Notes under the pieces: model-generated
What the model was told of the DNA's origin: nothing
Databases searched by the model: none
The model's input: only the letters and a program-made list of their open reading frames with translations
Shown here: positions 1-11,192 of the stretch, piece by piece
Numbering within the stretch: position 1 is the stretch's first letter
Layout of the letters: each line of letters opens with the position of its first letter
Program-made: the position numbers and the translations under genes
NCBI GenBank assembly: GCA_022266195.1
Contig: WHVY01000001.1
Location: 5,394,001-5,458,000 of the forward strand
DNA from: Tetranychus cinnabarinus
Lineage: Eukaryota; Arthropoda; Arachnida; Trombidiformes; Tetranychidae
Direction: 5' to 3'
DNA: 64,000 nt

Positions 1-1129
1 CAACATCTTGTCTTCCTATCCTCTTTAAGAAGAGATTAGCCTAAGAGGAAAAAAACAAAGCAAGTATTACATTTTAAAGTCGGTTAATCTAACAAATCCA
101 TCTTACCTCTTCAGTGTATGTAACATCTTTATTATTTAGACTTATGATGTAGACTGTATCATAGACGGAAAACGCCTCGATATTGACTCCTGTGATGAAT
201 TGGTTGGTATATACGAAAAGTAAGCAAATTGTGGCCGCAAGAAGTCCAAGACAACTGTAGCGAATGATACTGACTGGTCCGGAAATTGTGTAAAATATAA
301 ATAGCAAAACAAAGCCGTTTATCACTGGATAGAAGATAACAAGGAAATTTTGCCAAATTTGGTTTGTCGATTTAGTTAAGTCAATGGCTCGTGAATACAT
401 CTTCCGATAAAACCTTAGATCAGCAAATGTCCACTGAGAAGTCGAATGGTTTATCAATTTTCGGTTGAAAAGCGTGAAAACTGATCTTATAAAAATAGCT
501 GACGTAAATAGGGTGAAAATTTTGTTACTTGGCAATAAAGGGATCAAAATGAAATTGTATACATGGAAAAGTTCAATGGTGGTTACCGTTGAACCCATAC
601 TATAGTGATTCATGTAGAAAATTACTGAAAAGACAATAACGTTCAAGAGCCAGGAGGATACAAAGAGCAGTCCAATAATAGTAACTTTGCGTCTTGCTTT
701 TTTCAATATATTGGCCATTATTGGATGATCCTGATTAAATCCAAGAGCTCGGGCTTTCTTTTCAAATTTAGAGAAATTAATTTTATGAATAAATGAAAGA
801 TAAACACAACCAAGCATAGTGAAATCAACGGCCACAGTAATTACAATGATGAAAATATCTCCAGGTATAGCAGGACTGGCATCCCACACCGGTAAAATTG
901 AAGCTATCATGAGTACTGTGTGAGTTAAATTGAAGATTGAAGCAAAAATACTGATTGCTTGCAATATGGTACGGAAATTTTGTAGAATATAATTTAACCG
1001 ATCAGATTGTAATAATAAAACAATAGATTTGCCATTTGAATCGGGTGTCAATCGCTCCGTAAAACTGTTATTCTGAGAATTGTTTTTTTCCACGGGAATA
1101 TTGAAAGATGTTAATTGTATTCGTTTCAT
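1..1129 (-). CDS. Gustatory-receptor-like chemoreceptor, copy 1 (3' end outside window)
   Basis: Multi-pass membrane protein, probably a ligand-gated chemosensory channel of the arthropod gustatory receptor type. Exon 1 is 107-1129 (341 codons, ATG at 1127-1129). The donor is GAG|GTAAGA (GT at 105-106). Exon 2 starts at position 40 after a TTCCTCTTAG acceptor and runs off the window edge, so the last ~35 residues are missing. Hydrophobic segments at roughly residues 53-78, 88-113, 148-172, 185-215, 262-284 and 287-312, plus one in the missing exon (inferred from copy 2), make seven helices. The conserved C-terminal part of exon 1 reads FITGVNIEAF...VYIISLNNKDVTYTEE. Most residues match copy 2 at 1879-3097. 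The family call rests on size, seven helices, a phase-0 intron before the last helix and tandem duplication; the classical TYxxxxxQF motif is not obvious. An orphan multi-pass family remains possible. Confidence 0.62.
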
Positions 1130-1878
1130 TTCTGGCCCTAAATTATAAACTAAGTCAAGTTAGGAACCAAAATAATGCTGATTTTATATTAAAATGTCTC
1201 GCAGATACTTCTAAATATTATCTTGTATCTAACGAATCATCTTGAAGGTTCGTCTTGCTATAATCTAGGAAATAGATTATTGGACACGAAATTTCAAAAT
1301 TAAATTGAATTTTTACGACATCAGCCAAATTATGTTAGTCGATCATCGGAAAGATCACGTTATTTGTTAATTGATTATCTGTTTATTTGGCTTAATGTCA
1401 AAGTGCCTCAAAGGCACAAATATTTCTTATTTGGCTGATCATGTAATCTTATATAACATCATTGAAACACAATCTGTTATCCCTTTGATACATAGATAAC
1501 ATCCAAAAAGAGTTGCAAAGTTATTATTATTAGACTGGTACAAAATTCATTTGCCTTTTAATGAAGGAAGATAGCGGGCCTTTATCAACTCTCACAGCAT
1601 TGAGTTTCTGTCAGCCAGTCTGAAGTTAGCTCAGTCCATTTCTGAACCGAGATGGTAGTTCCTAGAATAATAGTCCTGAAAAAACTTTAATTTGATCGGA
1701 CCTCAGTAATTGTGACTCTGACTCAGTTACTCTGAACAGTAGTTAATAGAGAAGCAATCGCAGATATCTTTATTTGCATTTTATTTTAGTTTATAAAAGA
1801 CACTGAATCTGGACTAATACCATCTAACCATCTACATAATCGATAAGAACTTAAAAGGATAACGAATTTTGTAAGACC
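1130..1878. other. Intergenic spacer between chemoreceptor copies
   Basis: No open frame of note. The side next to copy 1 (about 1265-1400) resembles the upstream region of copy 2 (about 3197-3325), so the duplicated unit includes the 5' flank. Confidence 0.7.
1338..1380 (-). promoter_or_regulatory. Conserved upstream block, chemoreceptor copy 1
   Basis: A 43-base block starting GTCGATCATCGGAAAGATCA, about 210 bases upstream of the copy 1 ATG, repeated with only two changes at 3271-3313 upstream of copy 2. It is better conserved than most of the coding sequence, so it may hold promoter or enhancer sites. The regulatory role is inference. Confidence 0.4.
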
Positions 1879-3097
1879 CTAATAATGTCTCGTAAACGTA
1901 GGAAAGGCGATCATAATTGTCGACAGCAGTGTCAAAACAGATCCGACTAATCTTGGTGAGTAAACCATATACGTTTCATAACTAAAACCAACATCTTGTC
2001 TTCCTATCCTTTTTAAGAAGAGATTAGCCTAAGAGGAAAAAACAAAGCCAGTATTACATTTTAAGTCAGTTAATCCAACAAATCCATCTTACCTCTTCAG
2101 TGTATGTAACATCTTTATTATTTAAACTTATGATGTAGATTGTATCATAGATGGCAAAGGCCTCAATATTGACTCCTGTTATGAATCGATTGGTATATAC
2201 GAACAGTAGAATGAATGTTGCCGCGAGAAATCCAAGAATAGCATATCGAAGCATACTGACTGGTCCAGTAATTGTGTAAAATATAAAATATAAAACAAAT
2301 CCATTGACTGCTGGATAAAAGATAACAAGAAAATTTTGCCAAATTTGGTTTATCGATTTAGTCAAGTCAATGGCTTGTGAATACATTTTCCGATAAAACC
2401 TTAGATCAGTAAATGTCCATTGAGAATGGTCCATCAATCTTTGGTTGAAAAGAGTGAAGACTGACCTTATGAAAATAGCTGACGTAAATAGGGTGAAAAT
2501 TTTGTGACTTGGTAATAAAGGAATCAAGACACAATTTAAAACATGGATAATTTCAATTGTGGCTACAGTTGAACCTTTATGAGAGTCATTTATGTAAAAA
2601 ATGATTGAAAAGACAATCGTGTTAACGAACCAGGAAAATACAAAAACAACTTGAATGATGGTGACTTTACGTCTTGCCCTCTTCAATATATTGGCCATTA
2701 TTGGGTTATCATAATCAAATCCAAGAGCTCGAGCTTTCTTTTCAAATCTAGAGAAATCAATTTTATGAATAAATGAAATGTACATAACACCCATTATGTT
2801 GATATCCATGACCAAAGTACACATAATTATCAAAACATTTCCAGGTATGATTGGACTGGCATCCCATAGAGGTAAAACTGACGCAAGCATGAGTACTGTG
2901 TGGGTAACACTGGAGACTGAAGCGAAAATACCAATTGCTTGCAATATTGGTCTGAAATTTTGCTGCACATAACTTAACCAACCAGATTGTAATAATAAAA
3001 CAATTGATTTGCCACTTGATTCTGAGAGACTGTTGAGATTCACAGAATCGCTTATTTTCTCGGGAATATCGAAAGATGTCAACTGTATTCGTCTCAT
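1879..3097 (-). CDS. Gustatory-receptor-like chemoreceptor, copy 2 (complete)
   Basis: Complete tandem paralog of copy 1, 384 residues. Exon 1 is 2093-3097 (335 codons), then a 64-base phase-0 intron (donor GAG|GTAAGA, acceptor CCTCTTAG), then exon 2 at 1879-2028 (49 codons plus TAG). Exon 2 supplies the seventh helix (LVGSVLTLLSTIMIAF) and ends TFTRHY. The reading frame stays open upstream to 3217, but the ATG at 3095-3097 (MRRIQLTSFDIP) lines up with the start of copy 1 (MKRIQLTSFNIP); the upstream extension has no counterpart in copy 1, so I take 3097 as the start. Like copy 1 it has a conserved RRKVTI before helix 3 and SAIFIRSVFTLFN on the cytoplasmic side. Ligand unknown. The family assignment carries the same caveat as copy 1; the gene structure is solid. 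Confidence 0.65.
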
Positions 3098-3270
3098 TTC
3101 TAACCCTTGATATTTACAAGTCAAGATCAAGAGTAAGAATAAGATGATTTTCCTAGATCTTTGTATCATGTTTTTTGAATTATCCTGGCCTAAGCCAAGG
3201 AATAGATTATTGAACACGAAATTTGAAAATTTAGTTGATTTTTGTTGCCAAACCAGCCTTATCCATGATA

Positions 3271-3313
3271 GTCGATCATCGGAAAGATCACGTCATTTGT
3301 TAATTGATCATCT
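3271..3313 (-). promoter_or_regulatory. Conserved upstream block, chemoreceptor copy 2
   Basis: Partner of the block at 1338-1380, two mismatches in 43 bases, about 175 bases upstream of the copy 2 ATG. It contains several GATC motifs. Confidence 0.4.
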
Positions 3314-6300
3314 TTTTATTTGATTGCTCATGCGACTCGAAGTGCTTTGAATTGTGGTTGCTAATGCAATGTCAAAGTATTATGCAGGACACAAAGATTA
3401 TCATCAATTTATAGTGATTTAAATTTTTCACCCGATGAATTGATAAAAAATATCTGATCATCATTAGCATTTGTTTACATGAATAATGTATAACCTTATT
3501 AAATGATTTTGATCTGTAAAAGCAATCTTAAAGTTTACCAGTTTAGTCAAATCTCAACTACTATCACATAGGAAAATAACGATGTTTACCCGAAAAACCA
3601 GATTTTCAATGGCATGTCTGACAAAATAAACAGTTCCCATCTTAATCCAAAACCAAGGTACAAGTCTATTAAGCTTTTCATGAAAAATAAACATTCACCA
3701 ATTTGTAAATCAAATGAATTAAGATATTCTAATACCCAAAACTGATTGTTTTTAAACAGTCATCAAGACTGTCAAAATCTAATTGTTATGATTAATAACT
3801 GACAAACCAGTAAATACAGGCATAAAAGCAAAACACAAACGCCACAAAAAAAGTATCAGCTTACAGAATGTAACTTAAAACATAGAGAATGTATCTTTTT
3901 ACAGTCAAAATATCAACAATTTAAGCACTTGACCTTAATTATGTACCATTTAATAGATAGACGAATCAGACAATTGTAATTGACAAAGCAAAGCCAATAA
4001 ATCGTAATTAAAACACTGAAGTAAACACAATTTGTACACTTTGTGGCACAACCAAAACTGAAAATTGTAAAACTAAACATTTGTTAAACTTGAAGATGAA
4101 GGCTCTATGATGAGGAAGGCGCGTTATTCAATAAATATCATTAATTTCTTGTAATAAAATTTCATGCAAAATAAAGATTAAGATTAAATGATGGACATTC
4201 TCAAAAAATATACAATTGAGTGATAAAAACTTATAGTTAACTCAATCAACTCTCAAGTTGTCTATTCACACAACATTGTAATGTAATTGTGTGCTTTGTA
4301 TCCTTGACTTTTTCCTCATTATTTTGTCTTGTTATTGAGGAAAGTTTTATATTCACAACTCAACAATCAAATCATTAATTATAATATGCAACATTTGTAA
4401 AGCAAAAGTAAACTTGACCATTATCAGTGAAAGCCTGTTATCCGCAAGGAAAATTGCTAATGAATGGACAAACAGAGATGTTTACCTCAGCTGTGATTAT
4501 ATTAGATTGTAAATTGATTGGAATTTAATGTAATTTTGATTACAACTGATTGAATATGCAATTTTAGTTCGAGACTTGATAAGTTAAAGAATACAAATGA
4601 CAATTTTCAAATTGTCCACAAAATTGATTGAATAAGAGCTGTTTAAAGCTACAGGAATAATTGACAGGAGAAAATTGAATTTTTGATTCAATGAAATAAA
4701 AATTTTGAAGCAATGATTCCAATTGAATAGATTCCATCTGAAACAAAGGATGCTTTAATTGTTTAATCACATTCATTGAACATTGAGTTAACCTATTAAT
4801 GGATCATCTGATGACTTCATTGTCACCTTCAATGAAGGCACGTAAACAACTTTCAGATAAAATATCAATTTAGGATGATCGACTATTGAACTTTTACTGG
4901 ATTTAATTTGAATGGGAAAATCAACTAATCTTTATTTTTTAATTGCTGGACTTAATCAATATAATCCATCAAACAAAGCCTAACCTTGATAGTGATTATT
5001 TCACAATAATTGATATTTCTTATGGTTATTGATGCATAATCAAATATGCTTGACTTGCTAATAAAGTAAATTTGAGGGATTCAAATTGTGAATCAATTTA
5101 TTACGATTCCCCGATCTTGATTAAGCCTGGAGCTTTTTTGAATCAGATTACAAAGACCCCAGCATTTTACATGGGTTTAAAATCATGAGACTGAATATTA
5201 TTTTTATAAATAATAGCTTCAAGTCTCTTAAATTAACACCAATCATCAGTCAATCAGGTTTTGTATTTGAATCGAGTATTTTTGCTCTCTTTGTTTACTC
5301 TGAATCTTTATTAAATACTTGTTTATCTTCTCGTTAAATTGTTAATTTCTAGGTTAGATTAGATCAGGTGATCAGTGATCAGTGATCAGGAAATGAAATC
5401 GATAAATAAAGCTTCCTGATGAAACAATATTGTCAATCGATGAATATTTTTACAGATTGTTGTTATCATTAGTATTGCTAATATTGGTAAATATAAAAAT
5501 TAACTATAAAATGTGATTAAAAACAGCAAACTATTGAAGTGTAATCAACAAGGTTTGAAATTTCATTTGATGTCATTGCAGGTTGAAAAGAGGTTGATTA
5601 ATATCAAGTTGGCAAGATTGCATGATGGTTTGTGATGCTTAAAATTACTGTTAGAGACAAAAATCTCTGACTTTGACAAAATAAACAAGGTACTCGAGAA
5701 GTATCGTCATTAATTAGTGCAAGGTAAGATTTGAAGAGTCTTTGTTTCTACAAAAAAAAGGAAAAGAAATAATTTCAATTACATTAATGGATATGATTTG
5801 TTGAACAGTAAAGTTCACAATCACAATAGTCGGTCATTTAAACAGCATTTAAAATAACTCTGCCCAGCAACAACCAAGGTTGTTATCCTTGTGCTTTTGC
5901 TCCAATCCAAATATGTAAGCAATGAAAACCTGTCATAAACAAAACAAAAAAAATAGTTAGATAATTGTATGAATCTAGTGAGAAAAAAGGTTGAAAATTC
6001 TGTTGATTACCTTGTCTACCCTTGTAATCCTTTTTAGGTTCAACATTTGATCTTAGAGTATCTTATAGTCAATCATTTTGGATGACTTCTGTTGAGAGGT
6101 CAATACACGATCCGTCGGGACTGATGATGGAAGATGAAGATGGTAATAATGATGATAAGAAGAGAGTGGAAATTTACTGCGAAAATAAAAGAAAGGGGGA
6201 AATTAGCGATTCTGGCCTGACCACATTCAATTGAGCTGGAAAGAGGAGACTGGAAAAGGTTGAGTTAAACTTCAGCCTGTTTTATGGAAAGGATGATTGG

Positions 6301-6730
6301 GCCTCAAACATAAAGAGATGATGATGAGAGGAAGAGAAAGAAAGAGAGAGAGAGACGAGGGAAGGATAGGAAAAATGAAAGCAATGTTGAGGAAAAAGTT
6401 GGTTGATATAACATTTGGTTTTCAATGTTAAAAAACAACTCAAAAAACAGCCTAATTGTTGTAGAAGCTGGTTTCCTCCAGTCGATTGTCAACCTTTCTC
6501 AAGCAATCGAAAGTGATCAACAAACAATACCAAATTATGCTTCTCACCTTAAACCTCACACAAAATTGACTTGAATCTGTCTCTCTCTTTTCATCAACAT
6601 CATCATCTCGTCCTTTCCCTCCCTCTCTCTTTACATCACTCCTTAACTCACTTTGCTCTGGGAGCGATTATGTATGTTTTATTGCCTCTCATTAAACCAC
6701 ATCATGAAGTGATCAGTGGAAACTTTTGAT
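3314..6730. other. Intergenic, AT-rich, no gene recognised
   Basis: Only short chance open frames, all under 75 codons and without family resemblance. A short iteration of GATCAGT lies near 5370-5390 and a GA-rich simple repeat at about 6329-6366. No RNA gene or mobile element seen. Confidence 0.6.
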
Positions 6731-6833
6731 GTAAGTTTCATTTCATGTTGATTTCTTTACTGCTTTACTTTTTCAATGTTGTGACAATTTTAATTGTTTT
6801 TTCTCCTTCTTTCTCTTGTTGTTGTTTCCCAGC
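6731..6833 (+). other. Possible 5' UTR intron of the ABCG gene
   Basis: A GAT|GTAAGTTTC donor at 6731 and a pyrimidine-rich TTGTTTCCCAG acceptor ending at 6833 bracket 103 bases, 156 bases before the ABCG start codon. The coding region itself has no intron. The assignment rests only on the splice signals. Confidence 0.35.
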
Positions 6834-6989
6834 GACCAAAAGAGTTTTTAATTCAATTTCAACTTTTCATGGTTAATCTTTTTGTTTTTGTTTCACCAAT
6901 TGAATCCTCTTTTGTACTCTTCAAGCTTCAAGCTTCACCTTTTAATCTGTTCATAAGCACCACTTTTGGTAAACGATATTTTTAGCGAC

Positions 6990-9320
6990 ATGCCATCCAA
7001 AAATTCAGTTGAATTAAATTTACTCGACAAGTCGAAACCAATTACAGTTTTACCGGCCAAACAGCCACAAATTACGGATCAGGATAAAGATGCAGCAATC
7101 ATCATTGACAATCATCAAATTGATTGTACACTTTCTTGGACAGATTTAAGTTATGTTATTCCCAGAGATTCACAATTTGTTCATCTGGTTAAACAACTGG
7201 TATCCAATAAAAGTGATGGAAGATCAAAGTGTATATTACATCCTCAAAGCGGGTCGATTAAAAAGGGCCAAATGATTGCCATAATTGGTCGCAGTGGATC
7301 GGGTAAATCAACTCTTATTCAATGTCTTGCAGGTTGTAAAGAGAAAAATCGATCCGGTCAAATTCAGATTACTTTAAATAGTCAGCAAAATGGAAAAGTT
7401 GATTCAACTCAATTGCCACCATTACGAGCACCAACAAAGCCCCATATTAAAATTTGTTACCTTCCACAAGTTGACCATCTTATACCAACTTTAACAGTAT
7501 ATGAAACATTAATGTACGCTTCTAGATTACGGAATCTCAGTAAAACCTCAGATCAATATCATTCTCACAGGGTAGAAGCTATTATGACAGATCTGAATTT
7601 GCTTGGTTCCCGTAATGTTCTGGTTCGTCGAATCTCTGGGGGCCAAAGAAAAAGACTTTCCATTGGTCTCGAATTATTAGGATCACCGGATATTTTCCTA
7701 TTAGATGAACCAACATCGGGATTAGATTCATCGAATGCACTTCAATGTGTTCAATTACTCAAAAGATTAGCCAACTCGTCTTTTAATGATAATAAGCAAC
7801 TCAATAATGACATCTTGACCAATGGTGGACCTGGTGAAGAATCACCACAACAAACTCAGCGTCCAATGTCTTCCTCTTCGGAGCTTGCCATTATAGCTTC
7901 AATTCATCAACCAAGTGCCAAAATTCTCGCTCAATTTGACAAAATTTACCTCATGTCGTTTGACGGTCGATGCATCTATTTTGGACCACCCAATGAAATG
8001 ATAACAGTTTTTTCCACTTTTGGACTTCATTGTCCAGCATATCATAATCCTGCTGATTTTGCCATTGAAATTGCTTCTGGTGACTATGGCAGAGACAAGG
8101 TTGAAGCCTTGGAAAATTGGACCAATTCTAATGTGTCAAATTCTGACAGTTCTGTTGATCTTCCAAAAACATTAGCTATCAAAGAAGTCATCTCGGACAT
8201 GTTGGGCCAATCCAAATCAAATTTTGGACACTTCTGGATACTCTTTAAACGAACATTACTCACAACCATTAGAGATCCAAGTCTAAATGGTTTCCGTCTG
8301 TTTCAACATATCATGATAGGTTTGATTGTTGTTCTGTTGTACAGTAACTCCATTGGTAAAGGAAGTGGCTGCTTGAATAATATAGTAAATTTGGATGATC
8401 TTCGGGTTGAAGAACGATTAACAGCTCAAAATTTGGCACTCATGTTTTTCTCTCTTATGTTCCTGACCTTTGCTGCCATGATGCCAACTGTTATGGTTTT
8501 TCCTTTGGAAATGTCCGTTTTCACCAAAGAACGGAAAAATGGTTGGTATTCATGTGCTTCATTTTACTTTGCCAAAACGTTTGCTGATCTACCATATCAG
8601 TTAACTTATACATTCATATACATTGCGATGGTTTACTTTGGAACGGGCCAGTTCTTTACTTGGTGGCGGTTTTGCCTTTTCCTGGCTGTAGGTTTACTCA
8701 TTTCAATCATTGGTCAATCTATTGGTTTGATATTTGGTGCACTTTTTGCCAAAAATTTACAAACGGCGATTTTCATTACTCCAATTTCAACTCTACCCTT
8801 TATACTCATCAGTGGTTTCTTTGTTCGACTCAATACAATTCCAGCCATTTTACGACCTATCACATATAGTTCATATCTCAAATATGCTTTCGAAGCACTC
8901 ATCATTACCGTTTATGGTTATGATAGATGTACACTGAATCCTACGCTGACTGACGACTCATCACTATCTAAATCCAATGGATGTACTCTTGTAGGCCAAT
9001 TTTACTCATATTTACGTGATGACTTGAATATATCTTTTGATGCACTGAAGGAGTATATTCCACTCATGATTCCAGAAAATCGGGAAAATGCGACAGCTAA
9101 ATTGGACCAATTTGTTAAGAGTTTAGAGAAGGTTGACTTTAATGTAACCCAACAAATTGTAGATACACTCAACTCGACAAGGTCTTTAGTTTTGACTGAA
9201 TATAACTTGGAAGAGGACATCTACGTGACTAACATCATCGTACTTTTCGGTTTCATTGTCGTTCTTCGAGTGGCAACCTATTTTGTTTTACTATATAAAT
9301 CAGAAAAAAAGATTGATTAA
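6990..9320 (+). CDS. ABC transporter, subfamily G half-transporter
   Basis: Membrane ATP-driven half-transporter (NBD then TMD), 776 residues, acting as a dimer to export lipids, sterols or xenobiotics; the substrate is not evident. The open frame begins at 6966 without an ATG, so the first ATG at 6990 is taken as start. Counting from that ATG: Walker A GRSGSGKST at about 100-108, signature ISGGQRKRLSIG at about 215, Walker B IFLLDEPTSGLDS at about 235, H-loop ASIHQPS at about 303. About six hydrophobic helices follow after residue ~425, with a hydrophilic extracellular loop (residues ~660-740) before the last helix. PTVMVFPLEMSVFTKER and the NGWYS stretch fit the ABCG1/ABCG4 and insect E23-like branch. 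A low-complexity insert (about 265-297) separates Walker B from the H-loop. No coding introns. AATAAA overlaps the stop codon. Confidence 0.93.
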   Translation: MPSKNSVELNLLDKSKPITVLPAKQPQITDQDKDAAIIIDNHQIDCTLSWTDLSYVIPRDSQFVHLVKQLVSNKSDGRSKCILHPQSGSIKKGQMIAIIGRSGSGKSTLIQCLAGCKEKNRSGQIQITLNSQQNGKVDSTQLPPLRAPTKPHIKICYLPQVDHLIPTLTVYETLMYASRLRNLSKTSDQYHSHRVEAIMTDLNLLGSRNVLVRRISGGQRKRLSIGLELLGSPDIFLLDEPTSGLDSSNALQCVQLLKRLANSSFNDNKQLNNDILTNGGPGEESPQQTQRPMSSSSELAIIASIHQPSAKILAQFDKIYLMSFDGRCIYFGPPNEMITVFSTFGLHCPAYHNPADFAIEIASGDYGRDKVEALENWTNSNVSNSDSSVDLPKTLAIKEVISDMLGQSKSNFGHFWILFKRTLLTTIRDPSLNGFRLFQHIMIGLIVVLLYSNSIGKGSGCLNNIVNLDDLRVEERLTAQNLALMFFSLMFLTFAAMMPTVMVFPLEMSVFTKERKNGWYSCASFYFAKTFADLPYQLTYTFIYIAMVYFGTGQFFTWWRFCLFLAVGLLISIIGQSIGLIFGALFAKNLQTAIFITPISTLPFILISGFFVRLNTIPAILRPITYSSYLKYAFEALIITVYGYDRCTLNPTLTDDSSLSKSNGCTLVGQFYSYLRDDLNISFDALKEYIPLMIPENRENATAKLDQFVKSLEKVDFNVTQQIVDTLNSTRSLVLTEYNLEEDIYVTNIIVLFGFIVVLRVATYFVLLYKSEKKID

Positions 9321-9325
9321 ATAAA
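9320..9325 (+). terminator. Poly(A) signal of the ABCG gene
   Basis: AATAAA sharing its first base with the TAA stop; a second AATAAA lies at 9384-9389. The second is better placed to give a normal 3' UTR. Confidence 0.5.
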
Positions 9326-9389
9326 GTTTCGTCTTTTGTATATTTTTTCAACAACAGTTACACTTTTTGCGATAAATATTTTAAATAAA

Positions 9390-10709
9390 AACATCCTTTT
9401 ATATCATAACACAACATTTTGATTTCACGATTTAATATTGATTCGAATCTTTAACTTCTATTAGTTAACAACAGCAGGTCAATTTAAACACGAAACAATC
9501 ATAAAGTTTACAATTTTACACTTCAAGGCTTCATCTAATGATAACTTTGAAAGCTTTGGCCGAAAATCGGAACATATTGAACCAATAGATGGCGATAAAT
9601 ATAAAAAAACCGGTCAATTTAATTTTTTGTATTTTTCAATTCAATGTTTTACAAGTTGATCAGATTTTAGATTGATTCATGTTCAAATGATAAACATAAA
9701 ATTTCCTTGTTGTTAATTGTTTTCTTTAACTGTCATTGTTTATGTTTTTATTGTGTTCTTATTATGTTTTAAACTTCTACCTTGACCCAATTGACTCTCA
9801 TCTTGAGATTGCACAAAGTTGCAACTTACAATAAGTGATTGTACTTCATCCCTATCATGATGGCAATGTATCGTCACTCAAAGTTAATGACAAATTGCTC
9901 TAGCAAGGTGCTTTATTTCAAGATTTTAGATTTGATTTGTGTTAAAACATACCAGGATCTGCTGTTGTCAAGCGAATCATCGAAATTAACCAGAAAATTT
10001 GTCTAAACTCGTGTGAACTTGAAATGCTAAATTATTGAAAGCCACAATCAAAACTATAGGCTCAATAATCGAATCATCATTTCTGCTTACGAGGGATAAT
10101 TACTGATACTTGCTATACACGGAGAACTTTATCAGCAGTTTTTTATTAGGAAATGAAAGGAGACATTTCAATATTGTCAATTCCTTAATAACTTTAATTT
10201 GTTCAATTACAGTTCACTAGAAAATCTGCAAAAAAACAGTTGAGGATATTGTATATTGATCCATTTCCAATGAAAATTGAAAAGCACACGTTTGGAAACA
10301 CGTCAAAAAATCGATTTCGATGAAATAATTGAAATGATGAAAGACTAACATATGTACAAACAAGAATGATGAGCACCGTCAGTCCATTGAGCAGTTGTTG
10401 AAATTACATACTCTTGATATTGTTTGCTTTGTCTTTGCATTGATTTTGCCTATTTATCTGCTTTTATCTGGATTGACCTTCTTGATTGCTCGACATAAAC
10501 AAGAACTGATGAAAATGATAGATTATCAAACCTCCACAAGAGACAAAGGAAAAAAAATAATTGAAAGATAATAGATATTGTATGGTGTGGTGATTGTGTT
10601 CGTAGTGATACTCGAATAGTTTGTAAGTTGATTTCAATTTTCCTGGTTCAACCAAGATCATCACAATCATTTTTAAATAGAGCTAGAGATGAAATGGTAT
10701 GCTTGAAAT
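9390..10709. other. Intergenic between ABCG and flower, nothing recognised
   Basis: AT-rich sequence with no open frame of interest. The genes converge (ABCG plus, flower minus), so the right part is probably flower 3' UTR. Confidence 0.6.
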
Positions 10710-11192
10710 TTAAGGAGATGTTGGTGAGTATGGTCCACCAGTGGGTGATCCAGCAGCTTGGAATCGCATATCATCTCGTGAAGCTTTACGTCCAATTAGA
10801 AGTAGCCCATAAACTGATGCGCTTCCCAGAGAAGTGAGGAATCCCAATAAGAAAAAGAGACCAAAACAACCGAAAAGACAGGGAATGATAGCCAAACCAG
10901 CGTAGGCTGCACATTTGATCCATAATGGTTTATCCTCGAAGAAAATGCCGATTGGTTGGGCAAATCGGATGAATGTTACAAAACTAGGAGCTTCAATTGC
11001 AAGTACAACTATAGCAGCTCCAACTTGAAGGAGTCCTGCAGGAATACACAGTGGAGACAAAATGGAGATTGAAGTGATTATCCCAAACACAACTTGAAGT
11101 AATGATAAACCGGTAACTATTTGCGATCTCCACGAGTCAACCCACCAAATGCCTTGTTGCTGTTGAATAGGACCATCTCCAGGACTGATCAT
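10710..11192 (-). CDS. flower: Flower (four-helix vesicle membrane protein / calcium channel)
   Basis: Homolog of Drosophila Flower and human CACFD1, a synaptic-vesicle-associated membrane protein linked to Ca2+ entry, endocytosis and cell competition. 160 residues in one exon. The frame is open upstream to 11285 but starts there at TTG; the first ATG is at 11190-11192 (MISPGDGP), giving a length close to Drosophila Flower. Four hydrophobic segments: about residues 24-47 (IVTGLSLLQVVFGIITS), 49-67 (PAGLLQVGAAIVVLAIEA), 92-115 and 117-133. The Glu in IEAPSF (residue 67) matches the acidic residue in the Drosophila LLEAP segment proposed as selectivity-filter-like. The tail GRKASRDDMRFQAA matches the family's GKKAS..DMR. 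Drosophila flower has introns, so a single exon here is a reduction. The C-terminal tail after residue ~145 is short and Gly/Pro/Ser-rich. Confidence 0.9.
   Translation of the reverse strand: MISPGDGPIQQQQGIWWVDSWRSQIVTGLSLLQVVFGIITSISILSPLCIPAGLLQVGAAIVVLAIEAPSFVTFIRFAQPIGIFFEDKPLWIKCAAYAGLAIIPCLFGCFGLFFLLGFLTSLGSASVYGLLLIGRKASRDDMRFQAAGSPTGGPYSPTSP

Noticed and set aside
3098..3217. N-terminal extension of chemoreceptor copy 2
   Set aside because: It begins without an ATG at 3217, has no counterpart in copy 1, and the conserved ATG at 3097 fits the family start better.
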